In this document: positions 1 through 13,085 of the stretch, piece after piece | How the letters are laid out: the number at the start of each line of letters is the position of its first letter | How positions within the stretch are numbered: the stretch's first letter is position 1 | Source: Hydrogenophaga intermedia | GTDB lineage: Bacteria > Pseudomonadota > Gammaproteobacteria > Burkholderiales > Burkholderiaceae_C | Direction of reading: 5' to 3' | DNA: 64,000 nucleotides | Assembly: GCF_023715105.1 (NCBI RefSeq) | Contig: NZ_JAMBNO010000006.1 | Coordinates: 145,491-209,490 of the forward strand | Translations under genes and position numbers: made by a program | Notes under the pieces: generated by a model | Told to the model about the DNA's origin: nothing | Databases searched by the model: none | The model's input: the letters and a program-made list of their open reading frames with translations, nothing else

Positions 1-1
1 C

Positions 2-1729
<1,728 letters not shown>

Positions 1730-1745
1730 CCCGCTGATGGATGAG

Positions 1746-1770
1746 AAAGGCCGCCCCAGGGCGGCCTTTT
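1746..1770. terminator. bidirectional Rho-independent terminator
   Basis: A 10-bp GC-rich stem (AAAGGCCGCC / GGCGGCCTTT) with a 4-nt loop is followed by T residues on the plus strand and has an A/T-rich arm on the minus strand. It lies between two convergent stop codons, those of the monomeric isocitrate dehydrogenase gene and the DUF192 gene, so it probably serves both. Confidence 0.85.
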
Positions 1771-2219
1771 CATTTGGTGAACGGCGGCCCGCTCAGCCGC
1801 GCCCCGGCCTTGAGGCCGCGTTTGGCGAACCAGCCCTGGTGCATTTCCAGCACGTAGCGCACCGGTTTTGCCGAGCAGTGCGAGTCCAGGCTCTGCGGCT
1901 GCATGTCGGCCAGGTTGACGATGGTGCCGTCGTCGGCCACGAAGGCGGCGGTCAGCGGCAGCAGGGTGTTCTTCATCCAGAAACACTGGGTGGCCGGCTG
2001 CTCGAACACGAACAGCATGCCCTCGTTGGCTGCCATGTCACGGCGGAACATCAGCCCGATGGTGCGCGAGGATGGGGTGGCGGCCACCTGGGCGTTGATG
2101 CGGTGCATGCCGGCTGCGAGGTCCACGCGCGGCAGGTTCAGTTGCGGCCCTTCCTGCGACCATGCCGGGCCCGCAGCCATCAGACCGAGGCAGAGCAAAC
2201 GGGTGAACAAAGCTTTCAT
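1770..2219 (-). CDS. DUF192 family secreted protein
   Basis: This is a 149-residue protein with an N-terminal signal peptide (MKALFTRLLCLGLMAAGPAWS) and a DUF192 domain. The family hallmark is GLMFRRDM followed by GMLFVFEQP and CFWMKNTLLPLTAAFVADDG. DUF192 proteins are small periplasmic or secreted beta-rich proteins of unclear biochemical role. The start at 2219 is preferred because it puts the signal peptide at the N-terminus; an upstream in-frame start would add 37 residues of low-complexity leader. The gene is convergent with the upstream isocitrate dehydrogenase gene, shares its terminator, and is divergent from icd. The family call is confident; the function is unknown. Confidence 0.85.
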   Translation of the reverse strand: MKALFTRLLCLGLMAAGPAWSQEGPQLNLPRVDLAAGMHRINAQVAATPSSRTIGLMFRRDMAANEGMLFVFEQPATQCFWMKNTLLPLTAAFVADDGTIVNLADMQPQSLDSHCSAKPVRYVLEMHQGWFAKRGLKAGARLSGPPFTK

Positions 2220-2306
2220 GTGTCGTGGGTATCGGTTCGGCAGGGACGCCGATTTTGATTCATGGCGGGCGCCCTGCCTTGGGGCGAGCCCTTCAGGCCC
2301 GGGGTC

Positions 2307-2312
2307 TAGAAT
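2307..2312 (+). promoter_or_regulatory. candidate -10 element for icd
   Basis: TAGAAT lies 43 bases upstream of the icd start codon and matches the sigma-70 -10 consensus at 5 of 6 positions. No convincing -35 hexamer is visible at 16-18 bp, so this is a weak call. Confidence 0.35.
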
Positions 2313-2354
2313 TTCGAGGTCCGACCCCACCCGTCAACTGGAGTTCTCCCCGAC

Positions 2355-3608
<1,254 letters not shown>

Positions 3609-3630
3609 CCGCGCCCGGGAAGCTTTTGCG

Positions 3631-3662
3631 GGCCCCGCCGGCCAGGCCGGCGGGGCCTTTTT
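3631..3662 (+). terminator. Rho-independent terminator after icd
   Basis: A perfect 12-bp inverted repeat (GGCCCCGCCGGC / GCCGGCGGGGCC) with a 3-nt loop is followed by TTTTT, 22 bases after the icd stop codon. Confidence 0.9.
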
Positions 3663-3858
3663 CGTGCCGCTTTCGCCCGCTGGGCGGCGATCGGCGGCCT
3701 CGGGCGGAAAAAGCGCGGATTTCCGGACCCTGCTCGCAGCCTCGGTCGTGGGCCGCAACCGTCACAATGGCGCCACAGCAATGTCGCGCACCCATCGCCG
3801 CACGTCCCAGAACCCTGGATGTCATCGTGGATGCGGGGCCATCGCTAGAATGAAATTC

Positions 3859-4215
3859 ATGGCTTCTCAGACACCGAAGAAACCTGACATGCCCGCGGCA
3901 CCGCCCGCGACGGGCAGCGACGACGCCGTCGTGCTCGAACGGCGTACCCAGCGTGTGCAGCCGCCCCAGATGTACCAGGTGGTGCTGCTCAACGACGATT
4001 TCACCCCCATGGAGTTCGTGGTCCAGGTGATCCAGGAGTACTTCAGCAAGGACCGCGAGACCGCGACCCAGATCATGTTGAAGATCCACCTGGAGGGCAA
4101 AGGCGTGTGCGGCGTGTACTCGCGCGACGTCGCCAGCACCAAGGTGGACCAGGTCCTGCAGGCCGCCCGCTCGGCGGGACACCCCTTGCAATGTCTGAGC
4201 GAACCTGTTGAATAA
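3859..4215 (+). CDS. clpS: ATP-dependent Clp protease adaptor protein ClpS
   Basis: This protein of about 118 residues is the N-end-rule adaptor that delivers substrates with destabilising N-terminal residues to ClpA. The conserved core is complete: [22 protein letters not shown] forms the substrate pocket region, and [19 protein letters not shown] the ClpA-facing part. An ATG nine bases upstream (3850) is possible, but it overlaps a TAGAAT hexamer (3846-3851) that looks like a -10 element. If so, the transcript would begin near 3858 and be almost leaderless. No Shine-Dalgarno sequence is visible before either start. The gene lies directly upstream of clpA, the usual proteobacterial order. 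Confidence 0.93.
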   Translation: MASQTPKKPDMPAAPPATGSDDAVVLERRTQRVQPPQMYQVVLLNDDFTPMEFVVQVIQEYFSKDRETATQIMLKIHLEGKGVCGVYSRDVASTKVDQVLQAARSAGHPLQCLSEPVE

Positions 4216-4292
4216 GCGTTCAAGCCCCATATCTAGCCCCTACATTCGTCTCAGGACGCGAATTCAGACCCCCAGCACAAAGGACGTGCCCC

Positions 4293-6629
<2,337 letters not shown>

Positions 6630-6666
6630 GGCCGCCGCGGGGCCGCGTGTCCCGGGCACTGCAAGG

Positions 6667-6694
6667 AAAGCCCCGCCATGGCGGGGCTTTTTTT
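6667..6694 (+). terminator. Rho-independent terminator after clpA
   Basis: A 12-bp perfect stem (AAAGCCCCGCCA / TGGCGGGGCTTT) is followed by a further T run, 37 bases after the clpA stop. It separates clpA from the convergent low-oxygen island. Confidence 0.9.
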
Positions 6695-6738
6695 GCGCTG
6701 ACGGTTCTTGTCGCCGATCGTTGTCGGCGACAGGTCGT

Positions 6739-7242
6739 TCAGGCCGTCACCGCGCTCATGCCCGTGGGTGCGCGGCGCGATCGAAGCTGGTCACCGAATG
6801 CCAGCAGCCTGGCGGTGCCACTGCCGGTCTGTATCTCACGCGCGGTCAGGGCGAGCGTGGCCAAGGGCGCCTTGCCGATGATGTGCTGCACCTCGGCAAA
6901 GGCATTGCTGGCACCGGCCGAACCCATGGTCACGATCACGGCCACGCGACGCAGGCGGTGTGCGTGCAGGAAGCTTCGCATCGGCCCGGCCAGGCGGTAC
7001 ATCCAGATCGGTGCGATCAACACCACGGTGCGAAAGTCCTCGGGGCGAGGCCCCGAGTAGTGCACGCGCGGTCGACGCCCGAGCAAGGAGTCCAGCATGC
7101 AGCGCAGGTAGCCGCGGGTGCCGGCGCGCGGGTGGATGTCTTCAACGATACCCAGAGGCCAACCCTGGTGCGAGGCCAGCAACTGGGCAGCACGGCGCGA
7201 CACGCCGGTGTAGGAATAGTTGACGACGAGGATGCTGTCCAT
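6739..7242 (-). CDS. flavodoxin-like NAD(P)H-quinone oxidoreductase family protein
   Basis: This 167-residue protein has a flavodoxin fold. The N-terminal ILVVNYSYTGVSRRAAQLLA matches the FMN phosphate-binding loop (S/T-x-T-G-x-x-x), and APIWMYRLAGPMRSFL with VIVTMGSAGASNAF corresponds to the second and third flavin loops. It probably binds FMN and acts in low-potential electron transfer or quinone reduction; the partner is unknown. It is the outermost gene of the island, convergent with clpA. Upstream, a 14-bp FNR-like dyad (7318-7331) stands 22 nt before a CAACAT hexamer, suggesting oxygen-responsive transcription. The ribosome-binding site is poor. The family call is good; the substrate cannot be read from sequence. 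Confidence 0.8.
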   Translation of the reverse strand: MDSILVVNYSYTGVSRRAAQLLASHQGWPLGIVEDIHPRAGTRGYLRCMLDSLLGRRPRVHYSGPRPEDFRTVVLIAPIWMYRLAGPMRSFLHAHRLRRVAVIVTMGSAGASNAFAEVQHIIGKAPLATLALTAREIQTGSGTARLLAFGDQLRSRRAPTGMSAVTA

Positions 7243-7289
7243 GATCGTTCGGTCCCATGCAAGATCGCTGCGATGCAGCGCTCCAGGGG

Positions 7290-7331
7290 ATGTTGCAGGC
7301 CCGTTGTCGTTGCCAGGCTGATGCGCGTCAA
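7290..7331 (-). promoter_or_regulatory. FNR-like box plus -10 for the flavodoxin gene
   Basis: On the minus strand, TTGACGCGCATCAG (7331-7318) is an FNR/CRP-family half-site pair. It is followed after 22 nt by CAACAT (7295-7290), the same hexamer seen behind the box upstream of the BON gene. The geometry fits class II activation; the -10 itself is weak. Confidence 0.5.
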
Positions 7332-7373
7332 ATCACGCGCGCGGGACGATGCCGTCGGTCGCGCGCCATAAGC

Positions 7374-8192
7374 TCAATTCAGCGCTGCGTAGTGGGCGCG
7401 CAGGCCGTCCGGGTCGACGATCTCGATCTGCCGGCGGTGCACGCTGACGAAACCCCGGCGCGCCAGTGACGACAGGCAGCGGCTCACCGTCTCCAGCGTG
7501 GCGCCAAGGTAGCTGCCGATCTCCTCACGCGTCATGCGCAACTGGAAAGCCCGCGACGAGTAGCCGCGTTCGTGCAGGCGCTGCGACAGGTTCAGCAGGA
7601 AGGCGGCCACGCGCTCCTCGGAGCGCGTGTTGGCAATCAGTGCCGCCACGCGGCGCTCGTTCACCAGCTCGGCGCAAAGCGTGCTGGTGAGGTGGTGCAG
7701 CACGGAACGGCTCGTGCCGGCGGCCTCACTCAACTGCGCATAGGGCAGCACACAGACCTCGGCGTCTTCCAACGCGCTCACGGTAGTGGGTTGTTTGCCG
7801 GTGGCAAGGCCATCGAAGCCGAACATCTCGCCCGGCAGGTGGAAAGCCATGACCTGTTCACGGCCGTCGCTCAGGCTGGCCACCGACTTGAACGATCCGA
7901 AGCGTGCTGCGTAGATGTATTCGCAGCGTTCACCCTCGCGGAACACGGCCTGCCCCTTGCGCAGGCGGCGGCGCGCGATCGGTGTGCGCTCCAGCGGTGC
8001 TTGCGCGCCGGGCTCGGCCCAGGACGGCAGGCAGGCATGGCGCACCATGCAGGTGGCACAGGCCGAATGCGTGGACGTGGCGGCATTGACCAGCGGGATG
8101 GTGGGCAGGCGCAAGGCCGGGCGTGCCATGAAGTCGGGCAGAACCACCGTGGCGGTGGCGTCGGCGCCGTGAATCGAACTTCCCCATTCCAT
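7374..8192 (-). CDS. fnr: FNR-type oxygen-responsive transcriptional regulator (Crp/Fnr family)
   Basis: This 272-residue regulator has N-terminal cysteines spaced C-x2-C-x5-C (C45, C48, C54) plus a central C147. This matches the four ligands of the oxygen-labile [4Fe-4S] cluster of E. coli FNR. A cyclic-nucleotide-binding-like beta roll (about 75-165), a dimerisation helix and a C-terminal winged helix follow. The recognition helix LETVSRCL (233-240) has the E-x2-S-R pattern that reads TTGAT half-sites. The start at 8192 is chosen because GGAGG lies five bases before this ATG; an ORF extension to 8342 lacks such support. The surrounding island carries matching DNA boxes. No box was found before fnr itself. 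Direct sensing of oxygen is inferred from the ligands. Confidence 0.92.
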   Translation of the reverse strand: MEWGSSIHGADATATVVLPDFMARPALRLPTIPLVNAATSTHSACATCMVRHACLPSWAEPGAQAPLERTPIARRRLRKGQAVFREGERCEYIYAARFGSFKSVASLSDGREQVMAFHLPGEMFGFDGLATGKQPTTVSALEDAEVCVLPYAQLSEAAGTSRSVLHHLTSTLCAELVNERRVAALIANTRSEERVAAFLLNLSQRLHERGYSSRAFQLRMTREEIGSYLGATLETVSRCLSSLARRGFVSVHRRQIEIVDPDGLRAHYAALN

Positions 8193-8360
8193 GAAAACCT
8201 CCATCTGGCGCCACACGGTTGGGTCCGCGAGGGGTGCGCAAGCGGCGAGCTCGCCGCCGGGCACTGGCGCCTGAAGGCATCTTGGTGTGGGCGCCGGGCG
8301 TCTCGATAGGTACCTGAACCTAGCCGCCAACAGCGGTGTCACGCCCGCATCGGGCCACGC

Positions 8361-9002
8361 TCAGTCGCGCCGCGCACCGGAGGCGATCACCGCGGCACCC
8401 GTGCGCAGGCCCAGCTTGCGCTTGATGTTGGCCCGGTGGATGTCTACCGTGCGCGTGCTCAGGCCCAGTGCGGTGGCGATCTCCTTGGTGCTTCGGCCCT
8501 GGTGCACCAGGTCGAGCACTTCGCGCTCGCGCAGCGACAGGGCGGACTCGCCGCGCTCCTCGGGTGCGCCCGAACGCGGACGCTTGAGCGCGCGGCTCAT
8601 CACGCGCGCGCTCAGGCGCGGGCTCATCCACAACTCGCCCTTGAGGGCGGCCAGCGCAGCCGGCACGATCTCGGCGGAGGCGCGCTCCTTCATCAGGTAG
8701 CCATTGGCGCCCAGCGCCATCACCTGTTCGCCGTAAAGCATCTCGTCCTGCATGCTGAGCACCAGGGTCGCCCGCGGACCCTGGGCCGCGAGCACGGCGC
8801 GCACCGTGGCCAGTCCGCTGGAGTCGCCCGTGCCCATGTCGGTGATCACCAGCGCCGGCTGATGGCGTTCGATCAACGCCAGGCCCTCGCGCAGGCTGGC
8901 CGCGCTGCCCAGCAGCCGCAGCTGCGGGCTGTCGGCGAGCAGCGTCTCCAGACCGAAGCGCACGATGTCGTGGTCGTCGATCACGATGACGGAGTTGTCC
9001 AT
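8361..9002 (-). CDS. NarL/FixJ-family response regulator
   Basis: This 213-residue protein has an N-terminal receiver domain with acidic pair D9-D10, phosphoacceptor D55 (VITDMGTGDSSG) and conserved Lys105 (YLMKERA). A C-terminal LuxR-type helix-turn-helix follows (LSLREREVLDLVHQGRSTKE, then LGLSTRTVDIHRANIKRKLG). It is the likely partner of the histidine kinase encoded immediately upstream, 70 bp away. An FNR-like dyad overlaps the end of the kinase gene and, with a TATCGT hexamer, may give this gene its own low-oxygen promoter. Targets are unknown. The domain call is certain. Confidence 0.93.
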   Translation of the reverse strand: MDNSVIVIDDHDIVRFGLETLLADSPQLRLLGSAASLREGLALIERHQPALVITDMGTGDSSGLATVRAVLAAQGPRATLVLSMQDEMLYGEQVMALGANGYLMKERASAEIVPAALAALKGELWMSPRLSARVMSRALKRPRSGAPEERGESALSLREREVLDLVHQGRSTKEIATALGLSTRTVDIHRANIKRKLGLRTGAAVIASGARRD

Positions 9003-9035
9003 GGCTCAGCTCGTCTGACGGACGTTTGCATTTCC

Positions 9036-9076
9036 ACGATAGACCTTGCACCGCATCGAAACCTGCGAAAGATCAA
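9036..9076 (-). promoter_or_regulatory. FNR-like box plus -10 for the response regulator
   Basis: TTGATCTTTCGCAG on the minus strand (9076-9063) overlaps the kinase stop codon. A TATCGT hexamer (9041-9036) follows after exactly 21 nt, and the response regulator starts at 9002. It carries one perfect TTGAT half-site. Confidence 0.5.
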
Positions 9077-11139
9077 TCCCGGGCCACGGGTTCCGACCAG
9101 CGGAGCAACACTTCGCAGCCGCCGCTGCGGCGGTTGTGGAGCGAAAACTGTCCGCGCAGCGCCCGCGCGCGCGCCTGCATCGATTTGAGGCCCATGCCCG
9201 GGTGCGTAGGGTGCACAAGGCTGAGGTCGCAGCCTTTGCCGTCGTCGCGCACCGACAGGCTGCAGCGTTCGCCGGCGCGCGCCAGGCGTACCGACACGCT
9301 GCGCGCCTGGCCGTGGCGCACCGCATTGATGATGGCCTCCTGCACGATGCGATAGACGTGGCCGGCGCTTTCGGCGCCGACGTCGCTGAAGTCGCCGCGG
9401 GCGCGCAGCGTGCATTCGATCCCCATGATCGACCCGGCATCGAGCACGTATTGCTCCAGGGCCTGGCGTAATGCGCCGGCCTCGTTGCCGGCGGGCACGA
9501 TGCCGCGCGAGAGCTGGCGCAGCCGTTCGGACACCAGGTTCACCTGTTCGTGCGCCTTCTCCAGCAATGGGCCCACCAGTTCAGGCTCGCGCCGGCGCGC
9601 GGCCGCCGCCTCCAGCAGCAACGAAATACCGGCCATCGCCGACCCCACCGCGTCGTGAAGCTCGCGTCCGATCTGCGCCTGCCGGTTGTCCATCTCGCGC
9701 AGCAGCATGCGCTCGAATCGCAGCGCCGTCTGCTCCAGCTCCTCGTGCGCGGCCAGGGTCGCGGCCTGCAGCGCCTCGCGCTCGCTGATGTCGTGCACGG
9801 TCACCGCGATCAGGCGCTCCGAGTCGTCCCCCGGAATGGCACTGACCGAGAACTCGGCAGGAAAGACGTCACCGCCCAGGCGCACGCAATGACCACGGAT
9901 GTGCCCGTCCGGCCCGCGCAGCTGCCCGCGCAGGGCCTCGGCGATCGCCTCCTGGCAGTCGCGCCAGCTCAGGGGGGTGAACAGCGGCTCCAGGCTGCGG
10001 CCCACCAGTTGCTGGGGCGCATGACCGAACAGGGTGCGTGCGGCCGGGTTCATGGTGCGCACGCGGTGGTTGGTGTCGATCAGCACGGTGGCCGACGGTG
10101 CCGCCTGCAGCATGCCATCCAGCCGCTGTTCGCCATGGCGCCGGCTGTCGTCGGCGGCCCGTGCCGCGGCATGCAGCTCACCCACGGCGGTCGAGAGCCG
10201 TTGGTACATCAGACGCGCGCCCAGCAGGCCCAGCGCGATCACCAGCGCCAGCGGTATGCCCAGCGTCAGCACCGCGCGCCAGGCGGTCTGGTTGAAGACG
10301 GCCAGCGGTACCTGCACCACGCCTGTCCAGTGCGTGGCCGGCGAGGTCCAGTAGGACACCATCACGGGCGCTGCGTCGGGCTCGGCCAGCTGGATGGTGG
10401 CGAAGCCGCCATGGTCGACGTGCTCGCGCAAGCGCGGGCCGACGCGCGTGCCCGCGAGGGCAGCGCCGTTGCCGGCGTGTGCGATGTAGCGACCGGCATC
10501 GTCCACCACAGCGGCCTGCCAGGGTTCGAGCAGTTGCTCGTCTTCCAGCAGATCCTGCAGATGCACCAGATCGATCACGGCGTGCAGCGCCAGGGTTTCG
10601 CCGCCGGCGCGCGTGAGCGGCACGCCAATGCCCACCACCGGCTTGTTGCGCGCGGGCCAGGTGGTCACGTCCACCACGTCGGAGCGCGCCGTGCGCGCGA
10701 CATCGGCAAACGCCGCGGGCACCGTGCGCGGCAACGCCGCGCCGGCCGCGTGCAGTGTGTCGATCAGGGGTTCGCCGTTCGCACGCACCAGCAACACCGA
10801 ATCCACCTCGAGATCGCGTGCCAGCGCAGTAGCGGCGCGGTGAAAGTCCTGCAGCGATTCGCCCTCGGGCGGCAACTGCCGCGCCAGCTCCTGCAGCGCG
10901 CGCTGCACGCTCACCACGCGCGCGTTCACGCGGTGGGACAAGGCCACCGTGGCGCGCATGAGTTGTTGCGACATTGCGACCTGCTCGCGGTCGAACACCA
11001 GCCATGACGCGGCGGCAAACAGCAGCAGGGCCGGCAGCTGCGTGGCCAGCACGAGCCACAGCAGCAGCCAGCGCAGGCGAGGGCGGCCTCTGGCCTGCTC
11101 GAGGGCACCGGTGGCGGTATCGGTGCCCAGGGTATGCAT
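9073..11139 (-). CDS. membrane sensor histidine kinase (cache-like sensor, PAS, HisKA_3, HATPase)
   Basis: This 688-residue kinase has transmembrane helix 1 at about 22-46, a periplasmic region of about 240 residues resembling a double-cache sensor, and transmembrane helix 2 at about 288-310. A PAS domain (about 340-450) is followed by a NarX/NreB-type dimerisation domain with H-box IGRELHDAVGSAMAGISLLL (His495). The HATPase has N-box YRIVQEAIINAVRHG and G-boxes DDGKGCDL and GMGLKSMQARA. The ATG at 11139 overlaps the TGA of the upstream phosphoribosyltransferase (TGATG), indicating translational coupling and ruling out the longer reading with 47 extra residues. The ligand is unknown. It phosphorylates, by inference, the adjacent response regulator. 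Confidence 0.93.
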   Translation of the reverse strand: MHTLGTDTATGALEQARGRPRLRWLLLWLVLATQLPALLLFAAASWLVFDREQVAMSQQLMRATVALSHRVNARVVSVQRALQELARQLPPEGESLQDFHRAATALARDLEVDSVLLVRANGEPLIDTLHAAGAALPRTVPAAFADVARTARSDVVDVTTWPARNKPVVGIGVPLTRAGGETLALHAVIDLVHLQDLLEDEQLLEPWQAAVVDDAGRYIAHAGNGAALAGTRVGPRLREHVDHGGFATIQLAEPDAAPVMVSYWTSPATHWTGVVQVPLAVFNQTAWRAVLTLGIPLALVIALGLLGARLMYQRLSTAVGELHAAARAADDSRRHGEQRLDGMLQAAPSATVLIDTNHRVRTMNPAARTLFGHAPQQLVGRSLEPLFTPLSWRDCQEAIAEALRGQLRGPDGHIRGHCVRLGGDVFPAEFSVSAIPGDDSERLIAVTVHDISEREALQAATLAAHEELEQTALRFERMLLREMDNRQAQIGRELHDAVGSAMAGISLLLEAAAARRREPELVGPLLEKAHEQVNLVSERLRQLSRGIVPAGNEAGALRQALEQYVLDAGSIMGIECTLRARGDFSDVGAESAGHVYRIVQEAIINAVRHGQARSVSVRLARAGERCSLSVRDDGKGCDLSLVHPTHPGMGLKSMQARARALRGQFSLHNRRSGGCEVLLRWSEPVARD

Positions 11140-11831
11140 CACGGCACGCTGCGGGGCACGTCGCCGCCGCTCTGTTGCGCCGCGTCGCGCAAGGCGCGCA
11201 CAACGGCTTCGTCGTCCACCTGCGGGAAGTGCCGGTAGAACTGGCCCACGGCCTGAAAACCCGCCGGCGTTTGCAGGCAAACCAACTCGTCAACCACCGG
11301 GCGCACCAGCGCCAGGCTCTCTGCCGAGGCGACGGGCGCTGCACACACCAGGTGTGCGGGGGCGCCCTGGCGCACCGCGTGCAGCGCGGCCAGCATGGTC
11401 GAGCCGGTCGCCAGCCCGTCGTCGACCACGATCACGGTGCGATCGCGCACCGCGGGCGCCTGCCGCCCGGGCGTGTAGGCCGTGCGGCGGCGCGCAATCT
11501 CGGCCATTTGCTCGCGCCGCGTGCGCGCAAGGTGCTCGGCATCCGCACCGGCCGCTGCGGCGTGCGGTGTCACGTAGACCCAGCCGGTTTCGTCCACCGC
11601 GCCCACCGCGTACTCGTCGGAGAACGGCGCACCCAGCTTGCGCACCAGAACGATGTCGAGATCGCCATCGAGCGCGCGCGCCACCAGCGCGGCCATGGGC
11701 ACCGCGCCGCGGGGAATGGCCAGCACGAGCGGCCGACTGCCGCGCAGGTGAGCCAGCGCGGCGGCCAGCTGGCGGGCGGCGTCGAGTCGGTCGTGAAACA
11801 GCATGGGGCGATGCGCGGGCACCGCAGGCAA
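11139..11831 (-). CDS. phosphoribosyltransferase-domain protein
   Basis: This 230-residue protein of the type I phosphoribosyltransferase fold has the PRPP-binding loop VIVVDDGLATGSTM. An N-terminal RLDAARQLAAAL and a middle VLVRKLGAPFSDEYAVGAV resemble stand-alone PRTases found in stress loci. The physiological substrate is not known for this group. The TTG at 11831 is the longest start; an ATG at 11804 (MLFHDR) is a reasonable alternative, and neither has a clear Shine-Dalgarno. It is the first gene of a three-gene unit with the histidine kinase and response regulator. It has a well-placed FNR-like box and a TACATT -10. Confidence 0.88.
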   Translation of the reverse strand: MPAVPAHRPMLFHDRLDAARQLAAALAHLRGSRPLVLAIPRGAVPMAALVARALDGDLDIVLVRKLGAPFSDEYAVGAVDETGWVYVTPHAAAAGADAEHLARTRREQMAEIARRRTAYTPGRQAPAVRDRTVIVVDDGLATGSTMLAALHAVRQGAPAHLVCAAPVASAESLALVRPVVDELVCLQTPAGFQAVGQFYRHFPQVDDEAVVRALRDAAQQSGGDVPRSVP

Positions 11832-11855
11832 ATCCCGCAGTACTGCGCCGGCTTC

Positions 11856-11896
11856 AATGTAGACCTTTGCCGGCCTGGCGCCTTGCGCCAGATCAA
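11856..11896 (-). promoter_or_regulatory. FNR-like box plus -10 for the phosphoribosyltransferase/two-component operon
   Basis: The minus strand carries TTGATCTGGCGCAA (11896-11883), then a 21-nt spacer, then TACATT (11861-11856). The predicted transcription start is near 11849, so the box centre is at about -40.5, the class II activator position. Confidence 0.65.
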
Positions 11897-11954
11897 GGCC
11901 GTCGTTTGCGGCGGACCGGCCTGTCTGTCTTGCCCACGGCCAGGCGCATGCGCG

Positions 11955-12134
11955 TCAGCTGCGCCAAGCGGGCGGCCCCGTGTTGGTCAGGCTCTTCCAG
12001 GCATTGGGCTGCGCCAGCTCCTTCACGGCATCGAGCATCGGATAGCCGCCGTTGGCGCGGTGCAGCGCGCCCGCCGCGGCTGGCGTTGCATCAAGCGGCG
12101 TTTTGGCGAGCGGGGCCGAGGGAGTTGATGTGCA
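11955..12134 (-). pseudogene. possible gene remnant or short unrecognised ORF
   Basis: This is a 59-codon open stretch with protein-like composition that ends in GGYPMLDAVKELAQPNAW and a short tail. A stop codon lies immediately upstream and there is no ATG, GTG or TTG in its first half; the first ATG leaves only 27 residues. It occupies most of the 366-bp gap between the divergent phosphoribosyltransferase and universal stress protein genes, the rest of which holds their two promoters. It could be the tail of a decayed gene. No family was recognised. Confidence 0.25.
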
Positions 12135-12165
12135 TCAGCAACGGCCGGCGGCAGCGGCCTAGAGT
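12125..12165 (+). promoter_or_regulatory. FNR box plus -10 for the universal stress protein gene
   Basis: TTGATGTGCATCAG (12125-12138) matches the FNR consensus TTGAT-N4-ATCAA at 9 of 10 defined positions. TAGAGT (12160-12165) follows after 21 nt. The predicted start near 12172 puts the box centre at about -40.5. This is the best single box in the island. Confidence 0.7.
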
Positions 12166-12197
12166 GAGCGATGGCGCCGCAACGCCCAGGAGCCACC

Positions 12198-13046
12198 ATG
12201 AAGACCAACTACCGACAAATCCTCGTGCACATCGACAACACGCGTCGCAGCGACGCGCGCCTGGCCCTGGCGCGGCACATCGCGCACGTGCAGGACGCCA
12301 GCGTGGCTGCGGTGCATGCCGCGCAACCGGGCTACTACCACGCAGCCCGCACGCTGGAGGCGGGCGAGAGGCTTGCCACGGTGCTCAACCAGCAGCACGC
12401 CGAGCGGCGCGCCGAGGCCCGGGAACGCTTCGACGAAGCGCTGGCCGAGGGCAGCCCGCGCGCCACCTGGGCCGAATGTCTGGAGGCCGACGTGATCAGG
12501 GCCTTCTCGCAGCAAGCCCTGTACGCCGACCTGCTCGTGCTGGGCCAGCACGACCCGGCCGATCCGTCCAGCGGCGAGGTGCCGGCCGATTTCGCGCCGT
12601 CGGTGATGGCGCAGAGCGGCCGCCCTGCGCTCATGGTGCCGTACGTGGGCGCGGTGCCGGCGTCGTTCGACACCGTGGCCGTGGCGTGGAAGGCCTCTCG
12701 CGAAGCGGCTGCGGCGCTCACGGCGGCGCTGCCGCTGTTGCAGCGAGCGCGCCACGTGGTGGTGATGCGCTGGAACGAGACGCCCGAGGCGCCGCGCGCC
12801 AGCGGCAGCATCCTGGGTCTGGAGCGCTTTCTCAAGCTGCACGGCGTGGCTGCGCGCTTCGACGACGAGGCGCCGGCCAGCCCCGACCTGGTGGGCGAGT
12901 TGATGCTCTCCCGTTGCACCGACCACGGCGCCGATCTGCTGGTGATGGGCTGCTACGGCCACGCTCGCCTTCGCGAGTGGTTGCTGGGCGGCGCATCGCG
13001 CACGGTGATGCGTTCGATGACCCTGCCCGTGCTGATGTCGCACTGA
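12198..13046 (+). CDS. universal stress protein, tandem UspA domains
   Basis: This 282-residue protein is made of two UspA-type domains (about 1-150 and 155-282). The second ends with the ATP-binding signature G-x2-G-x9-G-x-S in GCYGHARLREWLLGGAS, followed by TVMRSMTLPVLM. The first domain is more divergent around LVLGQHDPADP. Tandem Usp proteins are cytoplasmic stress proteins whose molecular role is poorly defined; many are induced by oxygen limitation. ATG 12198 is chosen for the AGGAG six bases upstream; an upstream in-frame ATG at 12171 lies at the predicted transcription start and has no ribosome-binding site. The FNR box makes low-oxygen induction likely. Confidence 0.92.
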   Translation: MKTNYRQILVHIDNTRRSDARLALARHIAHVQDASVAAVHAAQPGYYHAARTLEAGERLATVLNQQHAERRAEARERFDEALAEGSPRATWAECLEADVIRAFSQQALYADLLVLGQHDPADPSSGEVPADFAPSVMAQSGRPALMVPYVGAVPASFDTVAVAWKASREAAAALTAALPLLQRARHVVVMRWNETPEAPRASGSILGLERFLKLHGVAARFDDEAPASPDLVGELMLSRCTDHGADLLVMGCYGHARLREWLLGGASRTVMRSMTLPVLMSH

Positions 13047-13085
13047 TCGCTCGCCGATCACGCGCGGCACTCGTCACGGCTACGG

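Noticed and set aside
8193..8360. FNR autoregulatory box upstream of fnr
   Set aside because: Searched by eye on both strands; no TTG-N8-CAA dyad is present in this gap, only weak promoter-like hexamers.
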